Shown: one piece after another, positions 54,936-62,933 of the stretch
Layout of the letters: each line of letters starts with the position of its first letter
Numbering within the stretch: position 1 is the first letter of the stretch
DNA from: Roseovarius sp.
Lineage (GTDB): Bacteria; Pseudomonadota; Alphaproteobacteria; Rhodobacterales; Rhodobacteraceae
NCBI GenBank assembly: GCA_029212365.1
Contig: JARGOC010000009.1
Location: 1-64,000 of the forward strand
DNA: 64,000 bases
Reading direction: 5' to 3'
Notes under the pieces: model-generated
What the model was told of the DNA's origin: nothing
Database searches by the model: none
The model's input: the letters and a program-made list of their open reading frames with translations, nothing else
Made by a program: the position numbers and the translations under genes

Positions 54936-57182
54936 TCACTCAAAATCCACAAAATTGGCGAACGGCATTTCGCGCAGGCGCGTGCCGGTGGCGGCAAAGA
55001 TGGCCCCCGCCAGTGCAGGTGCGGTGGGTGGGACCGGTGGCTCACCAATCCCACGCACGACATTGCCAACTTCCAGACCGTGCACTTCAATCTCTGGCGT
55101 CTGAGCCAGACGCATCCCTTCGTGAACGTGGTAATTGTCCTGATCGGCGATGCCATCCGTATAGGTGATCTCGCAATTCATCGCATGGCCCAATCCCCAG
55201 ATGACGCCGCCCATGACCTGATTTTCAAAATTGACCGGGTCCACGATGGTGCCCACCTCAGCGGCCACCCAGACCTTTTCAATGCGGATGCCGTTGTCCG
55301 TGGCGGATACGTCCACCACCTCAGCGCAGGGCACGCCAAAACTTTCGGTCAGGGCAATGCCACGTCCACGGCCATTGCCCAGCACGCCTTGCCAATCAGA
55401 CATCTTCGCCACGGCCTCAAGCACAGCTTTGGCACGAGCATGTCTGGCACTCAGGCGCAAACGTTCCTGCAAAGGGTCTGCCCCGGCCTGATGAACCAGC
55501 TCATCAAATGCGGCATTATAGAAGAACCCGTTCGAAACGGCCCCGACAGAGCGCCACGAGCTGATTGGTGCAAGCTGCGGCGCGCGGTAGCCCCTGACCC
55601 GGTGGTTGGGAATATCATGCGGCGCATTCCAGGCCCCTGCCACGATCTGGCTGTCTGGCCCCGGCGCAGTTTGGCCCTGCCGCCCCAGTTGAGACAGCGT
55701 GATCGAGGGCATGGCAATGCTCAGATCAAGCGTATCAACCTGGCCGTCTTTCACTGCGCCACGCAGCCGTGCCATGGCGATCTGACGGGGGAAATCATGC
55801 ATCATGTCCTCCTCGCGCGAATAGGTCAGTTTGACGGGTGTGCCCTTCATCTGCATGGCGATCTCGGTGGCTTGCTTAACCACTTCATCTTCCAATCGAT
55901 GGCCAAAGCTGCCGCCCATCATCGCCACATGCACCGTGATATTATCGGCATCTATGCCCGTGATTTTGGCGATATTGGCCTGAACAAAGCGTGGGATCTG
56001 TGTGCCGGTCCAAACCTCAACCGCGTCTTCGTCTACCCGCACGACGGCATTGATCGGCTCTAGCGGCGCATGGGCAGCATAAGGCACGCGGTACTCGGCC
56101 TCCAGCACCTCATCGGCACCAGCCAGGGCCGCCTCGACATCGCCGTCGTCGCGTTTGGTGCTGTCACGGTGATCCTCATCAAAGGAGGCCGCCAATGCGC
56201 CCCAATGTTCGTCCATCGTGGCAGGGAATGGGGCCGCGCCCCAATCGGCCTCAATCGCCTGAGCGGCCTGAAATGCCCGCCAGGTGTTATCAGCCACAAT
56301 ACCAACGCCGCCAGTGACCGGCACGATGTCGATGACACCGCGCATTTTGCGCGCCTCAGCGGCATCAAAGCCGTTGATCGGCCCGGTTTGGGCGGGGTTC
56401 ATCAACACGGTGGCATGCACCATTCCATCAATGTCAGCGTCGATGCCATAGCGCTGTGTGCCGGTGGATTTTGCCACCATATCAATCCGTTGCATGGGTT
56501 TTCCGATAATGCGCCACTGCTCGGGTGTGCGCAAAAGAACATCTGTCACAGGCTCAATCCGGGCAGCTGTCACAGCCAGATCGGCATAGGCCAGTTTGCT
56601 GCCATCGGGCAAGATCACATGGCCCGCCTCGGTTGTGGTATCTGCCGCCTCGACCCCGGTCATTTCGGCCGCCGCCAGTTTCAGCGTTTCGCGTGCCGAG
56701 GCCCCGGCCGCGCGCAGTTTGTCAAACCCATCGGGCACTGTGCTGGACCCACCAGTGACCTGTATCCCCATCACTTTCATGACCGAGCCAAGCGCCGCCT
56801 CGGCCGTGCTGCGCAACATGCCCTGGGCCGGCACCAGAAATTCTGCGGCTTCACCGGCTAACGCCGTGTTCCAATAAATCGGGCTGGGCGGGCCGGGATC
56901 AACCCGGATATCGGCCAGCTCCACATCCAGTTCTTCGGCCAACAATGCCGCCTGAACATGATAGGCGCCCTGCCCCTTGTCGGCACGCGGGGTGATCAGG
57001 GTGACACCATCCGCATCAATGCGCACATAGGGCGTCAAAGCGGCTTCGCCCTCGCCCAGCCCCTCCAGCAATGGGTTGTCATGCGGTTTGCGCACCACAT
57101 AGGCGCCAAACACAACACCCCCGGCAACAAGCGCCGAACCAATCAGAAACGAGCGTCGGGCTATGGTTCTTGCACGTCCCAT
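54936..57182 (-). CDS. IorB-like molybdopterin subunit of a periplasmic hydroxylase/aldehyde oxidase
   Basis: A 748-residue Mo-cofactor subunit of the IorB/NicB type. The ATG at 57182 gives a Tat leader with ARRSFLIGSALVAGG, so the enzyme is exported. Motifs include MMGGSFGHRLEDE, GYRAPQLAPISSWRSVG and, near the C terminus, GIGEPPVPP with the catalytic Glu. NicB of Pseudomonas putida carries C-terminal cytochrome c domains; this protein has no CxxCH motif, so another electron carrier is needed. It starts right after the 2Fe-2S gene. Substrates of the family include isoquinoline, nicotinate and aldehydes. Confidence 0.87.
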   Translation of the reverse strand: MGRARTIARRSFLIGSALVAGGVVFGAYVVRKPHDNPLLEGLGEGEAALTPYVRIDADGVTLITPRADKGQGAYHVQAALLAEELDVELADIRVDPGPPSPIYWNTALAGEAAEFLVPAQGMLRSTAEAALGSVMKVMGIQVTGGSSTVPDGFDKLRAAGASARETLKLAAAEMTGVEAADTTTEAGHVILPDGSKLAYADLAVTAARIEPVTDVLLRTPEQWRIIGKPMQRIDMVAKSTGTQRYGIDADIDGMVHATVLMNPAQTGPINGFDAAEARKMRGVIDIVPVTGGVGIVADNTWRAFQAAQAIEADWGAAPFPATMDEHWGALAASFDEDHRDSTKRDDGDVEAALAGADEVLEAEYRVPYAAHAPLEPINAVVRVDEDAVEVWTGTQIPRFVQANIAKITGIDADNITVHVAMMGGSFGHRLEDEVVKQATEIAMQMKGTPVKLTYSREEDMMHDFPRQIAMARLRGAVKDGQVDTLDLSIAMPSITLSQLGRQGQTAPGPDSQIVAGAWNAPHDIPNHRVRGYRAPQLAPISSWRSVGAVSNGFFYNAAFDELVHQAGADPLQERLRLSARHARAKAVLEAVAKMSDWQGVLGNGRGRGIALTESFGVPCAEVVDVSATDNGIRIEKVWVAAEVGTIVDPVNFENQVMGGVIWGLGHAMNCEITYTDGIADQDNYHVHEGMRLAQTPEIEVHGLEVGNVVRGIGEPPVPPTAPALAGAIFAATGTRLREMPFANFVDFE

Positions 57183-57183
57183 C

Positions 57184-57645
57184 TCAGCTATCCTCCAGCA
57201 ATTGGGCTGCTGTTTTGATGGCCGCACGAATGCGTGGATAGGTGCCACACCGACAAAGATTACCGTTCATTGCCTCGTCTATTTCGTCGTCCGTGGGGGC
57301 GGGCGTGACCTCAAGAAGGGCCGCGGCCTGCATGATCTGGCCTGATTGACAATACCCGCATTGCGCCACCTGATGGGTGATCCAGGCGCGTTGCACCGCA
57401 TGCAGGCTGTCGGGCTGCCCCAATCCCTCGATCGTGGTGATCCTGGCACCTTCGGCATCAGCGGCGGCAACCTGACAAGACCGCACGGCCTCGCCATCCA
57501 TATGCACAGTGCAGGCCCCACATTGGGCGATACCGCAGCCATATTTTGGGCCTTTGATGTTCAGTTCATCCCTGAGAACCCACAGCAATGGCATATCTGG
57601 TTCAACATCCGCCTCTAGCGGGGTGCCGTTAACTGTCAGTTTCAT
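57184..57645 (-). CDS. IorA-like 2Fe-2S subunit
   Basis: A 153-residue protein starting [19 protein letters not shown]. The plant-type 2Fe-2S site is [15 protein letters not shown] followed by a further Cys in RSCQ; the second cluster is bound by CGYCQSGQ and CRCGTY. The frame extends upstream to 57951, but that part has no family similarity and would cross the TPP riboswitch. It lacks its own export signal and would travel with the Tat-signal-bearing Mo subunit. Confidence 0.92.
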   Translation of the reverse strand: MKLTVNGTPLEADVEPDMPLLWVLRDELNIKGPKYGCGIAQCGACTVHMDGEAVRSCQVAAADAEGARITTIEGLGQPDSLHAVQRAWITHQVAQCGYCQSGQIMQAAALLEVTPAPTDDEIDEAMNGNLCRCGTYPRIRAAIKTAAQLLEDS

Positions 57646-57798
57646 GGCGGCGTGTCTCCTGCGACTAATAGGCGGTAGCGTTGGGTGTATCACACTAAAG
57701 GCCACGGTTTTGGCCCACATGCAAGGGCGTCTTCCAGCGTCAGTGCGCCCCCCAGTTATGCGGTTGCAATCCTCACCCGCCGCCCCTAGGTTCCGGCC

Positions 57799-57888
57799 TA
57801 CCTCGGGGTGCATGGCGCAAGTCATGCTGAGATGCACAAGTGGCGGACCCGTTGAACCTGAACCGGCTAACACCGGCGGAGGGAAGGT
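57799..57888 (+). promoter_or_regulatory. TPP riboswitch (THI element)
   Basis: The conserved core is present: CGGGGTGC at 57804-57811, GCTGAGA at 57826-57832, then ACCCGTTGAACCTGA and CCGGCTAACACCGGCGGAGG leading to GGGAAGG. The two arms of the thiamine pyrophosphate fold (pyrimidine- and pyrophosphate-sensing) are recognisable. It lies about 50 bp before thiB, with AAAGGAG at 57924-57930. When TPP is abundant it should turn off the thiamine importer. Confidence 0.95.
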
Positions 57889-57937
57889 ACTGGACATATC
57901 ATCCACCCTTGCCCATCTGCCGCAAAGGAGTGATGAC

Positions 57938-58915
57938 ATGAAACATCTCATTTTTGCTGCGGGAATTTTTGGCGCGACAACGGCGATTGCCGATGTGCCT
58001 GAATTGACCGTTTACACATACGACAGCTTTGTATCCGACTGGGGCCCCGGCCCTCAGGTAAAGGAGGCCTTTGAGGTCACTTGTGGCTGCACCCTGAAAC
58101 TGGTGGGCATAGAAGACGGGGCTGCCCTGCTGGCGCGCGTGCGGCTGGAAGGCACGAACACCGATGCTGATGTGGTGTTGGGATTGGATACCAACCTGAT
58201 CACCGCCGCCAAAGGCACAGGCCTGTTTGCACCCCATTCAATTGTGGCTGACTACACCCTGCCAATTGACTGGGCCGATGATACATTTGTGCCCTATGAC
58301 TGGGGGTATTTTGCCTTTGTGCACAACGCTGACACCCCTGCGCCGACCAATTTCAAGGCGCTTGCAGACAGTGACACCAAGATCGTCATTCAGGATCCGC
58401 GCTCGTCCACACCCGGTCTGGGCCTGCTGATGTGGGTCAAAGCCGCCTATGGCGACGAGGCCCCGATGATCTGGGAGGGGCTGTCTGACAACATAATCAC
58501 CGTGACAAAGGGCTGGTCCGAGGCTTACGGCCTGTTTCTGGAAGGCGAGGCTGACATGGTGCTGAGCTATACCACCTCACCTGCCTATCACCTGATCGCC
58601 GAGGAAGATGCCTCAAAAGCCGCCGCTGCCTTCGATGAAGGTCACTATATGCAGGTGGAGGTGGCCGCAAAGCTGGCCAGCACCGATCAACCCGATCTGG
58701 CAGATCAGTTTTTGGCCTTCATGGTTTCGGATGCCTTCCAAACGATCATTCCCACAACCAACTGGATGTACCCGGCAGTGACCCCGGCCTCGGGCCTGCC
58801 AGATGGGTTTGACACGCTCATCACCCCTGAGAAATCGCTGCTTTTGTCAGCGGATGAGGCCTCGGCCCTGCGCGATAAGGCGCTGGATGAATGGCTGAAC
58901 GCGCTCAGCCGTTAA
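57938..58915 (+). CDS. thiB: thiamine ABC transporter substrate-binding protein
   Basis: A 325-residue periplasmic binding protein with a signal peptide ([19 protein letters not shown]). The mature start [18 protein letters not shown] is the ThiB opening; [10 protein letters not shown] and [15 protein letters not shown] are typical family segments. The ATG at 57938 follows AAAGGAG; frames starting upstream would run through the riboswitch. Its stop overlaps thiP by 25 bp. Confidence 0.95.
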   Translation: MKHLIFAAGIFGATTAIADVPELTVYTYDSFVSDWGPGPQVKEAFEVTCGCTLKLVGIEDGAALLARVRLEGTNTDADVVLGLDTNLITAAKGTGLFAPHSIVADYTLPIDWADDTFVPYDWGYFAFVHNADTPAPTNFKALADSDTKIVIQDPRSSTPGLGLLMWVKAAYGDEAPMIWEGLSDNIITVTKGWSEAYGLFLEGEADMVLSYTTSPAYHLIAEEDASKAAAAFDEGHYMQVEVAAKLASTDQPDLADQFLAFMVSDAFQTIIPTTNWMYPAVTPASGLPDGFDTLITPEKSLLLSADEASALRDKALDEWLNALSR

Positions 58916-60447
58916 GCGCCACACTGGGACGCGCCGCTGCCTTTGTGGTGGCGGCGATGATCCTTGGTACGTTGCTGGCCGTGGCCTGGCGTGCCGAAGC
59001 CGGGCGGGGGCTTGGCCCCTCCGATTGGGCAGCCTTGCGGTTTACCCTGGTTCAGGCCAGCCTGTCTGCCGTGCTGAGCGTGGCCCTTGGCATCCCGGTT
59101 GCCCGTGCATTGGCGCGTCGGCGCTTTCCCGGCCGCAGGGCTTTGATTGCCCTGCTTGGGGCGCCTTTCATCCTACCGGTGATCGTCGCCATTCTGGGCC
59201 TGCTGCAGATCTTTGGCCGCTCGGGCTGGCTCAGCCATCTGACGGTCTCACTTGGCCTGCCTCCGGTACAGATCTACGGGCTGCATGGCGTGGTTCTGGC
59301 GCATGTGTTTTTCAATCTGCCGCTGGCCACAAGGCTGATCCTTCAAGCCTGGCAAGAAGTACCCGCCGAACAATTTCGCCTTGCAGCACAGTTGAACCTT
59401 GGCCCGCTGGCGATGATCCGGCTGATTGAATGGCCGGTCCTGAGGCGCAGCTGCCCCGGTGCCTTGGCCGTGGTTTTTGCCATTTGCCTGACAAGTTTTG
59501 CTGTGGCGCTCACCTTGGGCGGTGGCCCGCGTGCCACCACATTGGAACTGGCCATCTATCAGGCGTTCCGATTTGATTTTGATCTTGGGCGCGCGGCGAT
59601 GCTGTCGGGCATTCAACTGTTGCTGACCGGATGTACCGCCTTGCTGGCCTTGCGTTTGTCACGCGGTGATGGGTTTGCCTCGGGGTTGGACCGGGCGTTG
59701 CAACGTTGGGATGGCAAAAGCACCCTTGCCAAGGGGCTGGACACACTATGGATTGGCCTGGCCGCCCTGTTTTTGCTGCTGCCTTTGCTGGCAATTGTTC
59801 TGGCCGGTGTTGGTGGCTTGACCACGCTTCCCTCCAGCGTAGTGAGCGCGGCATTGGTGTCTGTGGCCACGGCCCTTGGCAGCACGGTGATCCTTTTGCT
59901 GCTGGCCTTGCCCATGGCTGCGGCTGTTGCATTGGGGCGTGGTGGCCTGATTGAGCTGTGCGGCACCCTTGGCCTTGCGGCATCACCTTTGGTTATCGGC
60001 ACGGGGTTGTTCATCCTGATCCGCCCGGTGGCTGATCCGTTCATGCTGGCGCTGCCTGTCACCGCTTTGGTCAATGCCGTGATGGCGCTGCCCTTCGCCC
60101 TGCGCATCCTGGTGCCCCAAGCCCGCTCGGTGGTGGCGCGCTACAGCCGTTTGGCCCTGTCCCTTGACATGAGCCACCGCAGCTTTGCAGTGATGGTTTT
60201 GCTGCCCCGGATGCGCCCACAGATTGGCTTTGCGGCTGGTCTGGCTGCCGCTTTGTCAATGGGGGATCTGGGTGTGATCGCCCTCTTTGCCGATGCCGAG
60301 ATGGCCACCTTGCCCCTGCAAATCTATCGTCTGATGGGGGCCTACCGGATGCAGGACGCGGCCGCCGCCGCCCTTTTGCTACTTATCTTGTCCATGGCCG
60401 CCTTCTGGCTCCTGGATCGTGGAGGACGCCGCCATGCTGAACTTTGA
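58891..60447 (+). CDS. thiP: thiamine ABC transporter permease
   Basis: A 518-residue permease with about twelve membrane segments in two homologous halves, each with an EAA-like loop (QEVPAEQFRLAAQLNLGPLAMIRLIEWPV in the first half). This double-permease layout is typical of ThiP and FbpB. It overlaps thiB and thiQ, so translation of the three genes is coupled. Confidence 0.93.
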   Translation: MAERAQPLSATLGRAAAFVVAAMILGTLLAVAWRAEAGRGLGPSDWAALRFTLVQASLSAVLSVALGIPVARALARRRFPGRRALIALLGAPFILPVIVAILGLLQIFGRSGWLSHLTVSLGLPPVQIYGLHGVVLAHVFFNLPLATRLILQAWQEVPAEQFRLAAQLNLGPLAMIRLIEWPVLRRSCPGALAVVFAICLTSFAVALTLGGGPRATTLELAIYQAFRFDFDLGRAAMLSGIQLLLTGCTALLALRLSRGDGFASGLDRALQRWDGKSTLAKGLDTLWIGLAALFLLLPLLAIVLAGVGGLTTLPSSVVSAALVSVATALGSTVILLLLALPMAAAVALGRGGLIELCGTLGLAASPLVIGTGLFILIRPVADPFMLALPVTALVNAVMALPFALRILVPQARSVVARYSRLALSLDMSHRSFAVMVLLPRMRPQIGFAAGLAAALSMGDLGVIALFADAEMATLPLQIYRLMGAYRMQDAAAAALLLLILSMAAFWLLDRGGRRHAEL

Positions 60448-61126
60448 AGCCTGCACCATCACCAATGGCGACTTCACTTTGCACGCCAATCTGAGCATCC
60501 CGCGGGGCGCCCGTGTGGCGGTGATTGGCCCATCGGGATCTGGTAAATCCACGTTGCTTGAGACGATCGCGGGTTTCCGGGGTGTCGCCTCGGGGCGCAT
60601 CACCTTGCAGGGGCGCGACATGACTGCGCTCCCCCCCGGCAAACGGCCTGTGGCCATGCTGTTTCAGGACGGCAATTTGTTTGCCCATCTGAGTGCCGCG
60701 CAAAATGTTGGCCTTGGCCTGCGCCCGACATCGCGCCTGACCCCTGATGAGCAGGAACAGGTCAGGGCCGCGCTCACGCGGGTCGGTCTAAAAGACATGG
60801 GCACACGAAAGCCCGCCCAGCTGAGCGGTGGGCAACAAAGCCGCGTGGCCTTGGCGCGCGCATTGGTACAACGCCGCGATCTGCTGTTGCTGGACGAACC
60901 ATTTGCCGCACTTGGCCCGGCGCTTAAGGCGGAAATGCTCGATCTGGTTGCGGAGTTAGTGCAAGAAACAGGCGCGACCCTGCTGATGGTCAGCCACGAG
61001 CCCAACGACGCCCGCCGCATAGCAGATCAGGCCGTTCTGGTGGCAAACAACCAAGCACATGATCCACTTCCCACATTGGAATTGCTGGACAATCCTCCTG
61101 CTGCGCTGAAGGAATATCTGGGGTGA
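60434..61126 (+). CDS. thiQ: thiamine ABC transporter ATPase
   Basis: A 230-residue ATPase with Walker A GPSGSGKST near residue 35, Q-loop MLFQDGNLF, signature LSGGQQSR and Walker B LLLLDEPF. The ATG at 60434 gives MLNFEACTI and overlaps thiP by 14 bp. It ends the riboswitch-controlled operon. Confidence 0.94.
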   Translation: MLNFEACTITNGDFTLHANLSIPRGARVAVIGPSGSGKSTLLETIAGFRGVASGRITLQGRDMTALPPGKRPVAMLFQDGNLFAHLSAAQNVGLGLRPTSRLTPDEQEQVRAALTRVGLKDMGTRKPAQLSGGQQSRVALARALVQRRDLLLLDEPFAALGPALKAEMLDLVAELVQETGATLLMVSHEPNDARRIADQAVLVANNQAHDPLPTLELLDNPPAALKEYLG

Positions 61127-61470
61127 TGCCTGTTGACAGGGCAATTTGGCTGGTAAGCCCTCACTAAACTCCCCAGCGTTCGGATTGGGCCCTCTGCTCA
61201 AAATGCAGCTAATATGAGCTTCTTTTGGCCGAAGTTCTCAAATTAAATGCAAAATCCAATTCAAGCCGCTGTATTCTTACAATTAACTGCCAAGCGACAC
61301 ATATAGGAATAACAGGTGACCACCAGCGGAACATAAATCCACCGTTCAGCCCAGATAACCTCAGACCTCTTAAGGAATATGATATCCTGGACGCCACATA
61401 ATTTCGCGGTTCGTTCGTACGAGCCCGAAGATAATGACACTGTGGATGAGGTTGAGGCCTAAAATCAAGT
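61127..61470. other. AT-rich intergenic scar downstream of thiQ
   Basis: No gene, terminator or known repeat is clear. The composition from about 61190 to 61440 is visibly more AT-rich than the surrounding genes, fitting imported or decaying sequence next to the truncated genes that follow. Confidence 0.45.
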
Positions 61471-61925
61471 CTATGTGCAAGGCCTGATGGCCTCAGGAGC
61501 TTTTCGTGGTGCGCAGCGACGCCTCCCGAATTCCGTGCGCCACTTTTTTATTTGGTCATTATCGGCGCGGAGTTCGGCAATCCTCGCCTCAGAAACACGT
61601 TCGATATTGCAGTAGTCGAGCTTCCAGTCGGGATCATTGCTCCAACGCAAAGGATTTTGCACCGTCATGCGTGGACCCAGATCGGCCTCCAGAGCCTTGA
61701 GCGCAAGATCCAACGTTTCCTGTTGTGAAGTTGGGTCATTGGGGCATCCCGCAGGGTTTCCCAACGGAAAATCGCTAAACAGCAGGCGCGGCACGCCGCA
61801 ATACTCCACGATATCTTTGGCGCAGCCCATCAACACAGTCGAAATGCCATTGGCTTCCAAATGTCGGGCGACCAAGCTCAGTGTTTGATGGCAGATAGGG
61901 CAATTTGGCAGAAGGATGGCTGCGA
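61471..61925 (-). pseudogene. 5'-truncated GrdB-like (glycine/sarcosine/betaine reductase selenoprotein B family) gene
   Basis: The minus-strand frame from about 61925 to 61471 reads VAAILLPNCPICHQTLSLVA, then GCAKDIVEYCGVPRLLFSDFPLGNPAG and NPLRWSNDPDW. This resembles the C-terminal half of proteobacterial relatives of the GrdB family, which contain a Cys-x-x-Cys-type motif (here CPIC) in place of selenocysteine. The open frame continues upstream to 62073, but that part is antisense to an IclR gene fragment and unrelated. The N-terminal half is missing, so the gene is most likely dead. Confidence 0.65.
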
Positions 61926-62391
61926 CGTGCACCTCTCGATACTTGTTGGAGCTGAGGTCGTCTATATAGATAAGAAGGAAGATACTCACGCCGTTCGTTC
62001 TTATACCGAAATCGGTGGGCGCGCTCCTGCAGGTTGCGTCGCGACAGGAAAGGTGTTGCTCGCATTTCTCCACGAAGATGCATTACAAGCTTGTTGCGAT
62101 AAACTAAAAGCACTTACTTCGGACACTCTGGACATCCAACTCTTGCAGACAGAACTCGCCGAAGTTCGTCGTACGAACATCGCGTTTAACTGGGGTGAAT
62201 GGCGCAAGGATGTTGTTGGTGCAGCGTCACCCATCCGCAATTTCAACGGCCGCATCGTCGCTGCCATAGGAATCTCTGGCCCAAGTGTCCGCCTAGAGGC
62301 CAAGCTCCGGGAGAAGCCCAAGGCTGTTAATGACAGCGCGCTGAAGATTTCGCATGAAATAGGTTGGATGGGAGACGACGTCTTGCTGTGA
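61912..62391 (+). pseudogene. 5'-truncated IclR-family regulator (effector domain only)
   Basis: The frame KDGCDVHLSILVGAEVVYID, then SYTEIGGRAPAGCVATGKVLLAFL, and VVGAASPIRNFNGRIVAAIGISGPS is the C-terminal ligand-binding domain of IclR regulators. The N-terminal winged helix is absent: at about 61912 the sequence switches to the GrdB-like fragment on the other strand. Without a DNA-binding domain it should not act as a normal regulator. The end of the gene abuts the IS3 remnant. Confidence 0.75.
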
Positions 62392-62556
62392 TCTCCAAAA
62401 CCGTCCTCGTTTTTGGGTAGAGTTTTTTTTGCTAGACTTCCCTGGCTGTGAGGGGAGCGGAAACGCAGGAAAGCATCTAAGTTCACGGACCCGCAGAAGG
62501 CGTTCATCCTCAAGCAGGGCGAAGAAGGCACGACGGTTGCTGAGATTTGTCGCAAA
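62389..62556 (+). mobile_element. IS3-family insertion sequence remnant (transposase OrfA start)
   Basis: The frame at 62452-62556 reads RKRRKASKFTDPQKAF then ILKQGEEGTTVAEICRK, the N-terminal helix-turn-helix of IS3-family OrfA (IS407/IS51 group). It stops matching after the Lys codon at 62554-62556 and soon hits a stop. The preceding TGATCTCCAAAACCG at 62389 may be the left terminal repeat. No OrfB or right end is seen, so the element is a dead fragment. Confidence 0.7.
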
Positions 62557-62933
62557 CCCTCTCTTAGCAAATCGCCCTATTTGGATTCATAGGCGCTGAT
62601 GTCAGACACTTTCGGATTCCGGTAAACAGCTTTGCTGCGCGCCGTCTGCTGCCTGACTTAAAGCCAAACAGGTGTGTCAATTTGAAAGGCTCCGGAGCCT
62701 TGGAGCGTATAGGGAACAAGTGGCTGTCTAGGTCAACGCCAACACCATCTTGCCAGCGAGAAGAAAGGAGCCATTGCATCCTAAGACATGGATTCGGATT
62801 AAGCTTTTGTTATAAATAGCAACCATCGGAAAATCGCTTTGCCAGTGACCATTAATCATGCGTCGTACCGGGCAAGAAACCTACAGAATGGTCATTTTAT
62901 GGTGTGTCCCACAAACAACCAATAGTTTCCGCA
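62557..62933. other. unassigned region between the IS remnant and nrdJ
   Basis: No supportable gene. A minus-strand frame at 62564-62779 exists but shows no family features. The stretch probably belongs to the same decayed segment as the IS remnant. It also contains the nrdJ 3' flank; no T-tailed hairpin was found. Confidence 0.4.

Noticed and set aside
57681..57700. Possible fourth MarR/NicR operator upstream of the IorA-like gene
   Set aside because: It contains CACACTAA and a small GTGT/ACAC dyad, but the left half does not fit TKYGYACRCTAA without an inserted base. Too weak to include.
57184..57951. Long N-terminal extension of the IorA-like protein
   Set aside because: The frame is open upstream, but it is antisense to the TPP riboswitch and has no family similarity; the MKLTVNG start at 57645 is standard.
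62564..62779. Minus-strand frame of 71 codons beside the IS3 remnant
   Set aside because: No recognisable domain and no good ribosome binding site; it lies in decayed sequence. I could not link it to a transposase.
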